Part shown: positions 35,536 through 47,138 of the stretch, in pieces
How the letters are laid out: the number at the start of each line of letters is the position of its first letter
Numbering within the stretch: position 1 is the first letter of the stretch
Notes under the pieces: generated by a model
Seen by the model: the letters and a program-made list of their open reading frames with translations, nothing else
What the model was told of the DNA's origin: nothing
Databases searched by the model: none
Position numbers and translations under genes: made by a program
NCBI GenBank assembly: GCA_032718475.1
Contig: JAUCBJ010003725.1
Location: 1-51,954 of the forward strand
Origin: Nemertoderma westbladi
Lineage: Eukaryota; Xenacoelomorpha; Nemertodermatida; Nemertodermatidae
DNA length: 51,954 nt
Reading direction: 5' to 3'

Positions 35536-36355
35536 CATAAAAATTGATTCTGGTTGGATAATTCAGAATAGGGGTTTCCGGGGTCGCTGATCACAATATA
35601 ACTTGTGAACCGCCGGAATTCCGGTTGGAACGGAATACCGGGAGATCCTTAATTTTAACCAAAACAATAAACGAGAGTACAAGTTACAATTTAATGTTTG
35701 CCCGTAATCAGAGGTTTTGTGTCGATTTCCCCTGGACATGGTATAAATTTTGACTGACCTGGCAGGATAAAATACTCTCTCTATCGCTAAATATAGTCGT
35801 CGTTATTTACCATAAAATGAGATAATCTTAAATAGCCAGCTAGCCAGGGCTCGCTGAATAACGATGTCAATTAATTATGAACAAAAATTCGAATTAAATA
35901 AATGGTTTCCGTGAAAAAAATATAAAATTATAATAAAAAATGAAAATAGATGACCTTTACAATAAATATTAAATGAATGACGTAAAAGTAATAAAAATTA
36001 GAAGAAATGCATCAATGCCAATGTCACAATGGAATCAATAAAAGAGATTCTGTACTACATGTTGTATATAGACAGAATCATTGGGGAGTCGCCATCAATT
36101 CATGGCCCCCGTCAATCAACACCTCTCCTTAATTAGGTTACCCCAAACCCAAAGTCTGGAACAAACCGGTACCTACTGGCACGATACTTCGCGGCAATCA
36201 ATACGGTAGCTTCGATTGGCAGACTGAGGAATAATTATCGTTGATAATAAATGAAGCAATGGTTTAGTGGCGAAAACATAAACCGAAATTCTTCAAAAAT
36301 GTCTTAACTTATAAATGGAAGGCTAAATTGAGATGCGAAAACGCACACAATTTTT
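35536..36355. repeat. Triplicated region, block C2
   Basis: Starts cataaaaattgattctgg and ends gaaaacgcacacaattttt. It matches the first about 70 bp and last about 760 bp of block C3 (45200-47138) and lacks the middle about 1.1 kb. The join falls at aaccgccggaattcc. Non-coding. Confidence 0.88.
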
Positions 36356-37004
36356 CTGGACAATAAGTAGCGATGTTCCAGAATAATCGAATTAATCGTA
36401 CAATGCAATGAGTTGAGATTCAACGAAAGATAAATACAATTTATATCGGCCTGTAGCACGTTCGTTGCCATAATATCTCGGCAAATACAAAGATTGGATG
36501 ATATTACGTACTGTTTATCAAAAATTGCCCGAGATCATAACTTAACGTAACTAATAAAAAATGATTTTTCGTTGCTATGGAAACTAAATTGGAAATTATC
36601 TAGAAGATATTAACAGTAAACTTCATTACACATTATAGTAAACAGGTCAATGAACCCAAGTTTACCCGATCCAACCCGATTTTGAGCCAAATTCCACCTT
36701 TTTGATGTAAAATCTATGTTGCTATTGACTAAACAGCAAACTGAAACTGATCCGCTCAATATATTATTATATTTGTTGTCAAATAGCAATAAAATACATA
36801 GAGGCTGGTGGTATCGACAGGTTATTTAATATTCTAGAATATTATATTATTTATCATAATAAGGCGTACATGCCTATTTTACTATTACGCTTTCGTTTTA
36901 ATTATTTCCTAAGAAAAATCTGTGTTTTTTTCAAAGAGTGACTTTAAACAAAACGACATAAGTGGTGGCAAAAAGTAGCTTTTTGTCTTGCTTAATCATT
37001 TGTG
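36356..37004. repeat. Triplicated region, block A2
   Basis: Begins ctggacaataagtagcgatg directly after C2 and matches A1. This C-to-A join, which has no counterpart at the right end of C3, is the tandem-duplication junction. Confidence 0.88.
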
Positions 37005-37378
37005 CCAAATGATAACGTTCAACAAAAAGTATTTATGGACATTTTCGTGGTATTAGCAAGGTAAATAATATAGAATATAAATAGTGTGGTTTGCATGAAT
37101 TGCGAATATTGTGTGATAAAAATTAAAAAAATCCAAAAAGATTTTTTTACGGATTCTGGATCAACATTTAATTGCGATTTCTAAACTGAAAACGACATAG
37201 CGATATATCTTTTAGTTCTCGAGTTATAGCTGTTTGTCTGTCTGCCAGTCGGTCAGTCCGACAAAAGTAAAGATACACATGCATTGTACAATTTTTGCTA
37301 TACGACTTTTCCTGTTTAGTGATCACATTTATAATGTCAGTTTAAATATTTGATGTATTCTAGATTGTAGGTCTTTCT

Positions 37379-37975
37379 GCCGGCCTGGCTGCTTGTCAAT
37401 AAGTCTGTCAGCCTGCCTGCTTGTCAATAAGTCTGTCAGCCTGCCTGCTTGTCAATAAGTCTATCAGCCTGCCTGCTTGTCAATAAGTCTGTCAGCCTGC
37501 CTGCTTGTCAATAAGTCTATCAGCCTGCCTGCTTGTCAATAAGTTTGTCAGCCTGCCTGCTTGTCAATAAGTCTGTCAGCCTGCCTGCTTGTCAATAAGT
37601 CTGTCAGCCTGCCTGCTTGTCAATAAGTCTATCAGCCTGCCTGCTTGTCAATAAGTCTGTCAGCCTGCCTGCTTGTCAATAAGTCTGTCAGCCTGCCTGC
37701 TTGTCAATAAGTCTATCAGCCTGCCTGCTTGTCAATAAGTTTGTCAGCCTGCCTGCTTGTCAATAAGTCTATCAGCCTGCCTGCTTGTCAATAAGTCTGT
37801 CAGCCTGCCTGCTTGTCAATAAGTCTGTCAGCCTGCCTGCTTGTCAATAAGTCTGTCAGCCTGCCTGCTTGTCAATAAGTCTGTCAGCCTGCCTGCTTGT
37901 CAATAAGTCTATCAGCCTGCCTGCTTGTCAATATGTCTGTCAGCCTGCCTGCTTGTCAATAAGTCTGTCAGTCAT
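37379..37975. repeat. 28-bp minisatellite in B3, about 21 copies
   Basis: The largest of the three arrays. Variants aagtctgt, aagtctat and aagtttgt recur in a repeated order, suggesting multi-unit duplications. Confidence 0.95.
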
Positions 37976-39533
37976 AAGTCTGTCAGTCATAAGTCTGTCT
38001 GTCATTTTATTTTTTATTTTAATTTTTTATTCAGGTACCTGTTTCTCTGGAACCATTGTACCAAATTACATGAAATATTCACTATGTTCTTCTACTAATC
38101 CTTTATAGGTGGTACCACATTTAGACATGTCTGTTAGAAATTTCAAAAGTTACAGAACAAAAAACGACAAAAATACTTGTTTTTTCCACTCTTTAAAAAT
38201 AACTTTTTTCACTTTGAAATTTTATGGTGATCAAAATAATTTTTTTATTTATTCTGCTACCACGTCTGAGACATATGCAAAATTAATTCCGCTCCAAATT
38301 TCAAGCCATTCTGTTGAACCAATTCCTTAGAAGAGGTACATAAGCTTAATAGTCCAATGTATGGACAAACACGTGCCCTTAAACTACCGACAATTTTGTA
38401 ATAATTTTGTGGGATAGTTAAGTGGAACAAAAATTATGTAATAATTAAAAATTATTATAATTTGCACATAATGTTTATATACATATCAAATGTGTTTACT
38501 ATGTAGCCTATACCCTCCAGTTAGCAAGAATATTCCGGCTAAATTGCCTATAGTTTTAGGAGGCATTGGACTGGATAAATAAAATGATAATTATGTATTT
38601 ATTAAAAAAAATATAACTGTAATAATATCTAGTACTACAGTATACTCAAGATATCAGCAAACTACCACACACACACAACTAACAGACCAATTAATGACGA
38701 AGAAGCAAATAGAGTTTAACTATAGTGATGTGAGGATACAAGGTAAAACACTAACACCAAAACAATGATAAATCAAAACTTATTGCAAATACAAGTTGGC
38801 CTGGATTAAAAACCCAAACCAAACCAAACAACGTAAATGAAGTTGACTGGGTCAATTAATAACTATATAATCTAATTACCACTATGAATAGCGATACTGA
38901 ATGGGGGCTAAGGACAGATGTTCTCAAATGCACAATAAATGGGCTCATTGAGTTAATTACACCGAGGAGGTGACAGTAATGTAACCACTAAATGCCCAAT
39001 TTATACACATATCGTACTATAACGCACCAGTTTCTATTAATAGTCGTGGTTATTGACATAAATTCAATACGTCACGAATAATAAAAACTATAAAAAGCAG
39101 AATTAGCCAAGATGTAAGAGCTTGAATGAACTAAGCGACGCAAGCACAAATTGTATTCATTTAATAAACAGGAGAGGAAATATTATTCTCAAACATTTAT
39201 GTCACAAATAATATTATGTAATTTAACAAGACGGGACAAGATATTAATTTGCCGAGAAGGGATCCCCCACCCCCCCTGTCTCCTCACTTTTGATGAGTAT
39301 TTTGTTTATATATTTTGATGTTTCATCCCGAATTGTCAATAAAATAACTGATTAACTAAGCTACGATTTGATTTGCTGCAGCAGATGTTACCGCTAGTCT
39401 TCCTTCTGGGCCTAAACTACTTGCCAACGGGTGGTAGACTACCAGTCAGTGCGAACATGTGTTACACAGCCCTGCAAATAAATATCAACATGGAATTCAA
39501 AATAAATGTTTAACGTTTAAAGATGTTCTTTAG

Positions 39534-39957
39534 CCCTTTGCGTACCAAAGATAAATTACATAAATTTTTCCTACTACTTATCCTACCCCCAAAGGCGGCA
39601 CACTGCCGCCTTAATCATTTGTAACATAATTAATTATTGGCTAAATTGAATTTAAATTTCATGTGATTTCATAAATCATGTCATTTAAGAAACCATCAAA
39701 CCATTAGGAATAATCCCTTCAAGCAATATTATAACTATTCCAGACAAGTTTTTCCTGCCCAACACGAATATGAACTCCATTTTCCGCCGCAATAGTTATA
39801 AGAGGTTCTAAATAAAGGCGGCACCCTGCCGCCCCGGGGGTTATAATTATTTCTAAAGGTGACACACTGCCGCCTTAAGGAACATGGTCCTGAATTATTT
39901 AGAATGAAAAAGGCGGCAGCGTGCCCCCCTTTATAAGTATAAGTGGTAGGCAAAGGG
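39534..39957. mobile_element. MITE with TTAG duplication (copy in B3)
   Basis: Third copy, flanked by TTAG at 39530-39533 and 39958-39961. It keeps an extra interior hairpin (aaaggcggcaccctgccgcc, about 39815-39834) that the other two lack. The GC hairpin at the right end is broken by a g-to-c change (gtgcccccc). Confidence 0.75.
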
Positions 39958-40036
39958 TTAGTGTATGGCATGGCGTTAAAATAAACCGCACGATAAATAA
40001 TAACAAATAACAATAATTGCAAGCGACCACCACACG

Positions 40037-41295
40037 GAAATAACTCAAACACGGTCAATACGTAAAATAATAAGAAATAACTCAAACATCGGTCAATACG
40101 TAAAATAATAAGAAATAACACAAACACGGTCAATACGTAAAATTAAAAGAAATAACACAAACACGGTCAATACGTAAAATAATAAGAAATAACTCAAACA
40201 CGGTCAATACGTAAAATAATAAGAAATAACTCAAACATCGGTCAATACGTAAAATAATAAGAAATAACACAAACACGGTCAATACGTAAAATTAAAAGAA
40301 ATAACACAAACACGGTCAATACGTAAAATAATAAGAAATAACACAAACACGGTCAATACGTAAAATTAAAAGAAATAACACAAACACGGTCAATACGTAA
40401 AATTAAAAGAAATAACACAAACATGGTCAATACGTAAAATAATAAGAAATAACACAAACACGGTCAATACGTAAAATAATAAGAAATAACACAAACACGG
40501 TCAATACGTAAAATTAAAAGAAATAACACAAACACGGTCAATACGTAAAATAATAAGAAATAACACAAACACGGTCAATACGTAAAATTAAAAGAAATAA
40601 CACAAACACGGTCAATACGTAAAATTAAAAGAAATAACACAAACATGGTCAATACGTAAAATAATAAGAAATAACACAAACACGGTCAATACGTAAAATA
40701 ATAAGAAATAACACAAACACGGTCAATACGTAAAATTAAAAGAAATAACACAAACACGGTCAATACGTAAAATTAAAAGAAATAACACAAACATGGTCAA
40801 TACGTAAAATAATAAGAAATAACTCAAACATCGGTCAATACGTAAAATAATAAGAAATAACACAAACACGGTCAATACGTAAAATTAAAAGAAATAACAC
40901 AAACACGGTCAATACGTAAAATTAAAAGAAATAACACAAACATGGTCAATACGTAAAATAATAAGAAATAACTCAAACATCGGTCAATACGTAAAATAAT
41001 AAGAAATAACACAAACACGGTCAATACGTAAAATTAAAAGAAATAACACAAACATGGTCAATACGTAAAATAATAAGAAATAACACAAAAAATATCGGTC
41101 AATACGTAAAATAATAAGAAATAACACAAACATGGTCAATACGTAAAATAATAAGAAATAACTCAAACACGGTCAATACGTAAAATAATAAGAAATAACA
41201 CAAATATCGGTCAATACGTAAAATAATAAGAAATAACACAAACATGGTCAATACGTAAAATAATAAGAAATAACTCAAACATCGGTCAATAGGTA
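40037..41295. repeat. 37-bp minisatellite in B3, about 34 copies
   Basis: Same unit as in B1 and B2 but more than twice as long, with acacaaacacgg, actcaaacatcgg and acacaaatatcgg variants in repeated blocks. Confidence 0.95.
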
Positions 41296-42809
41296 AAAAC
41301 ATAAAGAACATTAAAAACCAAAACGCATGGAAACCTCAATATGAAGCTGAAAAATGCGATAAAATCACGGGACAGTGATTGGTTCTCCTTTTTGGGATGT
41401 CCCCGAAAAATTAACCAATACAATTAGTTCTTCAGCTGCCAATGGTATCAAAGCAAATACTCATTATGGAAAACTTACATGGAAATTATACAAAGAGGCT
41501 CAGAAGAAATGACAAAAGACGACATAGAGACGGTGAGATAGTAATAGAAGATAAATAGATAGCTACAACAAACAAGCCTTATTTGTTTTGTATAACTATA
41601 GTTGAATAATAATTAATCCCACATTACCTAACAGAGTTCTTCTTTCACAAATACAGGGATGATGATCTATTTATTCCCTTCACGAGACTGGATAACTTTA
41701 CGCGTTGGGGACTTTTGATTAAAATGCCGTCTGATCGAATCAATGATGTTAAATAAGAATTCAAGGAAAGGAACAAGTTTTATAGTAAAATATATAGTAT
41801 ATAGTATAGTAGTAGTATAGTATATAGTAAAATTAAACATTTTTTTAATTCTTGACGGAAAAATTACAATTTTGATGGTATAAGAGTTTTCGAGGTCGCT
41901 AGTCACAATAAAACTTGTTAAAACTATTTTCTGGCTTTGCAACTATAATTTTTGGTGCTATTCTAGTCTCCCAGGACGAAAAGTACATGCAAAAAAAATT
42001 TCAAAAAAACAAATGTTGTAGTTGGATGGATAATTCTGAACCTACAGGGGTCGCTGAAAAATATTGTGGTAGTGTGAATTAAATTTTTACAATTTGTGCT
42101 ACTTGTAGTTTTCGTGCCAAAATGGCACCTAATAAAAAGTACCATAATCAATGAGAAATTAACATTTTGAGCATCATATTCAGGTACGCAGAAAACCCAT
42201 AAAGCCATAAAATCAGGTTGATTTGTTAATGATTTATGATTATCAAATATGTGATAGTAGGCCAGGCCTACTTGTATTTTTCGTGCCACTTTTGCACGAA
42301 AATGCTATAATGAAAATGATGTCCAAAAATGCTACAATGATTCGGATATGATCTTTGAGAGTGTCATATTCATGATCAGCGGTATACGGACGTTTCGGCC
42401 TAAGACGCTTCGGTCCGGACGATTCGGCCTGGACGTTTTGGTCCGAACGATTCGGCCTGGACGTTTCGGCCCATGATTGTAAGTGAATGAAAAGGCCATC
42501 GCCAAGGTGTTTTTTTTCTATTATAATAATTATTCTTTAAAATTAAAATTATTTCACAATAACATACAAACACTTTATAAAATATTTTTATGAAAAGGCT
42601 ATTTCATTTACCTTTATTTCAAAATAAAATAAACATTATGCATGTGGTGCCCTGGTTCTATAAACAATTCGCAACCAATTATGTTATTACATTAGTTTAT
42701 TATTTATAAATATAATGTAGAACTTGGATCTTAACGACTTTCCAATAGTTGGATCAGTTCCTATTTGAAAACTGCTGATGAGCTGCAATGAGGATGACAT
42801 ACTGTATAT

Positions 42810-44238
42810 TATAACGAACCTGTCTTTAGACTGGGTAGTTTTTGTCTAAAGCTGAGGCCGGCAAAAACACGATGGATATATTTACCTATATCACTATATA
42901 TGTCACTATATCACTCACTATGTATGTTCACCAAATGGCTTGAAACCACTTGCATGCATTGTAAAATTGTAAACGCAAGTATTTATCAATTGTTGTCTAG
43001 TTGTTGAATAAAAAAGTTGGGAACGATTCGAAGTGCGATATTCGAAATATTTGCATATTTTCAACATTATTGAACGCGAAATTAAATACCCACAACTCCC
43101 TTGCTTGAAATGTTTTTCAGGTGATTGATATTTAGCAATTATTATGAGGTTACTTACTACTGAAATCTGACAGAATGCCAAACGTATTATTATAGTTCTA
43201 TCTCTATTCAGCCAGTTAGTGTAATGTCAAGCAGTACATCATTTATATATCGTATGTATCTATAGGGCTTATTGTCATCGTTATAATACTGTCATCATCT
43301 CAGGCTAAGCTCAATTGTAATGCAAAGGCTTAGTAGGTTTTGTATATCTGGGACGTTTACAACAGCTGTCGATTAAACTAACAAAACCATAAAATCGAAA
43401 TATTCTGGACGATGATGAAAATGTGTAACTTGTTCGTTTCGTTGATTATTATATTATATTAAAATATTGAGCAAAAATACAAAATATATTTCAATGGCTA
43501 AGGGCCAACATTGTCAATAATCCTAAAACAGTAATACTACTATATGATATAACTCTGTAAATACCTATAAAATTGAGATGTGATTGTATGATAATATAAT
43601 AATAGGCCTACAACAGTACCGGTACCAACATACGTAATGCAGTAACACATAGTGTACGGTAAATAAACTATATAAAGCACAACCTACATGTATGCAATAT
43701 TGTATGACTCCCCCCCCCCCCCCCCCCCCGGCCCGCCCATGTTTATTTCTATATTTTTTTAATTTTGTTTAGGAATCCTCCGCCTTCAAGTACCGCTACG
43801 CTTAAATGGTCAACCTCTACTGATAGCCTTTTATTGATTGCCCGTGGGCCTAGTGATTTAATGTATAAACTTTCCAAAATCAGCCTACCGTATAAGTCCG
43901 TGACCCTACCTATAACTGACGCCCGATCCCATGCTGGTATGTGTCCTGTTTCTATGCGGTTCTTCTTTATTTTATTTATCTAATACAGAAAAGACCCCTC
44001 CGCAGAATAAACTGCTCTTTTGGGCCGTTTCTCAGGTTGCGGATATGGATACCATTTCACACATCATCGTAGTAATTGTGATTATGATTTGTTTGCCTAG
44101 GCGAATGTGTATTACATTAGATGGGAGGCAGTTTTTTGGTTGATGCAAGTCATTCTTGGTTTGCATCTTCCAATCCCATCTGTTTCTTGGAGTCTGTGTA
44201 AGACAGGTTCGTTTAAAGCCATCTTGATGGCGTTCTAG
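42810..44238. mobile_element. Insertion unique to B3, with 14-bp terminal inverted repeats
   Basis: B1 and B2 read straight from ctgtatatca to tttaaaaatag. B3 is interrupted here by about 1.43 kb. Near its ends lie aacgaacctgtctt (42813-42826) and its exact reverse complement (44200-44213). About 25 bases of extra sequence follow the right repeat. The insert contains a 20-base C-run (about 43711-43730). The plus strand has two splice-compatible open exons (43773-43936, 43989-44143). No transposase motif recognised and no clear target-site duplication, so it would be a non-autonomous DNA element of unknown superfamily. Confidence 0.6.
43773..44143 (+). other. Two candidate exons (43773-43936 and 43989-44143) inside the B3 insertion
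   Basis: A T-rich acceptor (aattttgtttag) precedes 54 open codons (NPPPSSTATLKWSTSTDSLL at the start), then a donor g|gtatgt. A 52-base intron with ctaat just before acag leads to a second open stretch of 50 codons and a TGA. The split codon joins in frame and both parts are open only in the required frame. The protein is not recognised; the second part has one hydrophobic stretch (HIIVVIVIMICL). It could be a captured host gene fragment or a chance alignment of splice-like motifs. Confidence 0.3.
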
Positions 44239-45199
44239 TTTAAAAATAGTAGAATAGCATAATAATTGAAGTAAAATAAAGTAATTGATTTAAACACCGG
44301 TAGCAATTCTAGAACAGGTGATATCTTGTTTATCAAATATGTTCGAAGTTCTTTAGCGCGAAGGCAGCATAGCGCAAAATTAACATTATGACGATTGACG
44401 AACAATATCCCGTAATAATTTAGTTGTTGCAAATCTTATTTTTTTATACTATACAGAAGCTTCTGCAAATAAACATAGTAAAATAAAATAAAAATATAAA
44501 ATGAAATAAAATAAAATAAAACTACTGAGGCAAATTTATTTGTGTCAGGTTTTATAACCGTATCATTATAACCTTCTGGGACAGGCGATAATATATGTAT
44601 AACAGCGATTGGAGGTTAAACAGCAGTCCTATTTAAATTAATGACTGGGTATTATGCATAATCTTCTACATATTACATTGCGTAGACTAAACTTTTTACT
44701 TGACTTATTTAAGGGACTATGGATGTAATGGATGCGATTGGAGCATTAGTTTGCGCTGTTGGTGTTAAACGAATCCTCCAATAACAAGTATAAATTGATC
44801 TATATAGTTGAACTATATACAATTGATACAATTAAGTAATAAAATGGACTAATTACATTGATCTTACAGCTTATCCTTGCAAAATTTTATTTAACATTCC
44901 TACATTCACTTCTTGCCGTAGACATGAGATCATTTCTGGTAAATAGCTGAACAATAGCTCTTTCAGCACATTAGGTAATATTCTAATAGTGCAGGTTGAG
45001 ATGAATGTTTCTGATTCTCTTTGTAATATAAAGGGATATATTTTCGTTATTACCGCGTTTGACGTTTCCGCGTAGGTCTACTAGCCTACTAGCCTACGAG
45101 TCGTAGGTAGATGAAGAAATGCAATTTCGTGTGGAACTTTCATAAAACATAAAATTATCGTTTTTGGGGCTTGTCTGGTGTGATGAAAAATACAAGTAG

Positions 45200-47138
45200 C
45201 ATAAAAATTGATTCTGGTCGGATAATTCAGAATAGGGGTTTCCGAGGTCGCTGATCACAATATAACTAATATAACAACAATATAATAGTACCATAATCAT
45301 TCAAAAATGAAATTTTTGAGAGTCGTATACGGATCCGGGTACGCAGAAAAACCATAAGGCTATAAAATCAAGTTGATTTGTTAATAATTTATGATTATCA
45401 AATGTGGTACTTGTATTTTTCATGCAACTTTGGCACATGTCCAAAAATGCCACAATGAATAGGATATGATATGATATGATCAGCATCCCGGAAAACCTCT
45501 AATATCATAAAATCTATTTGATTTGGTGGTGACTTTTAATTGTCATATTCTATAATCGTGATTAGGATCCAAAAACCGCTATATAACTCAAATAAATAAA
45601 TTTTAGTTAGCCCAAAAAACTTTTGAAAATTTTCGCACGAAAAATATTGGAGATGGGTGCCAGAAAGGGATCACGCAGCACAAAAACTAACATAGCTATG
45701 TTTTTGTTGTTTGCGCTGGTGGATAGCCCATTGAATTTTAAGAAAAGACGCGAAATCTCGGTATTCCCACCAAACCTGGCTCAAAGATACAGATGAATTA
45801 CAAAAATATTTATAAAATGACCAGACTACCCCCGGGCCAAAAATAACAGAGAATTCAATTTCATATTTTTTCCAAAAACCTATAACCTTGTCCAAAAGTT
45901 TAGTTCTTAGGCTCATACCTAAAAACCTACGTTGACCAAACACCTATGGTTTCGGGTCATTAGGTCCTTTTGTGCAATATCCTGGTGTCGTTAAAGGAAA
46001 GGAGCAGGTTACAGGACAGTGACATGTTATTCGAACCAAAACAATAAACGAGCGTCAATTGTACATGTTACAGTTTAATTTATGCTGAGAATAAATAGAT
46101 TTTTGGTAAGAAATTTGCTGTTAACAGAAATAAAACTACTGTACTATGCAACACCTAACGCTAACGACGCAGAACCTGTACGAAGTGCAATTACGTTTTA
46201 TATTAAGTTTAGGTTGGCGTGGTGTATTTGTTACCTGCAAAGCTTTATGGGAAATCCTATGTTATTTTGAACATAATTGTACATAATTTAACAATATTAG
46301 TTGCACTAATAGCAAATATCAAACTAGTTAGCAACCTGGTAATTCCGGTAAAATTCCGGAAACAGAATCGGGCAAAAACCGCCGGAATTCCGGTTGGAAC
46401 GGAATACCGGGAGATCCTCAATTTTAACCAAAACAATAAACGAGAGTACAAGTTACAATTTAATGTTTGCCCGTAATCAGAGGTTTTGTGTCGATTTCCC
46501 CTGGACATGGTATAAATTTTGACTGACCTGGCAGGATAAAATACTCTCTCTATCGCTAAATATAGTCGTCGTTATTTACCATAAAATGAGATAATCTTAA
46601 ATAGCCAGCTAGCCAGGGCTCGCTGAATAACGATGTCAATTAATTATGAACAAAAATTCGAATTAAATAAATGGTTTCCGTGAAAAAAATATAAAATTAT
46701 AATAAAAAATATAAAATGAAACTAAAAAATGAAAATAGATGACCTTTACAATAAATATTAAATGAATGACGTAAAAGTAATAAAAAATAGAAGAAATGCA
46801 ATCAATGCCAATGTCACAATGGAATCAATAAAAGAGATTCTGTACAACATGTTGTATAGACAGAATCATTGGGGAGTCGACATCAATTCATGGCCCCCGT
46901 CAATCAACACCTCTCCTTAATTAGGTTACCCCAAACCCAAAGTCTGGAACAAACCGGTACCTACTGGCACGATACTTCGCGGCAATCAATAGCTTCGATT
47001 GGCAGACTGAGGAATAATTATCGTTGATAATAAATGAGGCAATGGTTTAGTGGCGAAAACATAAACCGAAATTCTTCAAAAATGTCTTAACTTATAAATG
47101 GAAGGCTAAATTGAGATGCGAAAACGCACACAATTTTT
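45200..47138. repeat. Triplicated region, block C3
   Basis: Full version of block C, including about 1.1 kb (45268-46377) missing from C2. It contains a diverged internal duplication: ccaaaacaataaacgag at 46037-46053 and again at 46427-46443, each followed by related sequence. The right edge (aatttttt|gataatcc) is the end of the triplicated region. Confidence 0.85.

Larger units (their letters stand above)
37005..45199. repeat. Triplicated region, block B3 (8.2 kb, expanded)
   Basis: Third copy of block B. It is longer than B1 because the 28-bp array (about 21 units) and 37-bp array (about 34 units) are expanded. About 230 bp is extra at 42146-42375, and about 1.43 kb is inserted at 42810-44238. 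Outside these the alignment with B1 and B2 is close. Confidence 0.93.

Noticed and set aside
42918-43181. 87-codon minus-strand frame inside the B3 insertion
   Set aside because: No transposase motif (DDE, zinc finger, BED) and ordinary AT-rich composition.
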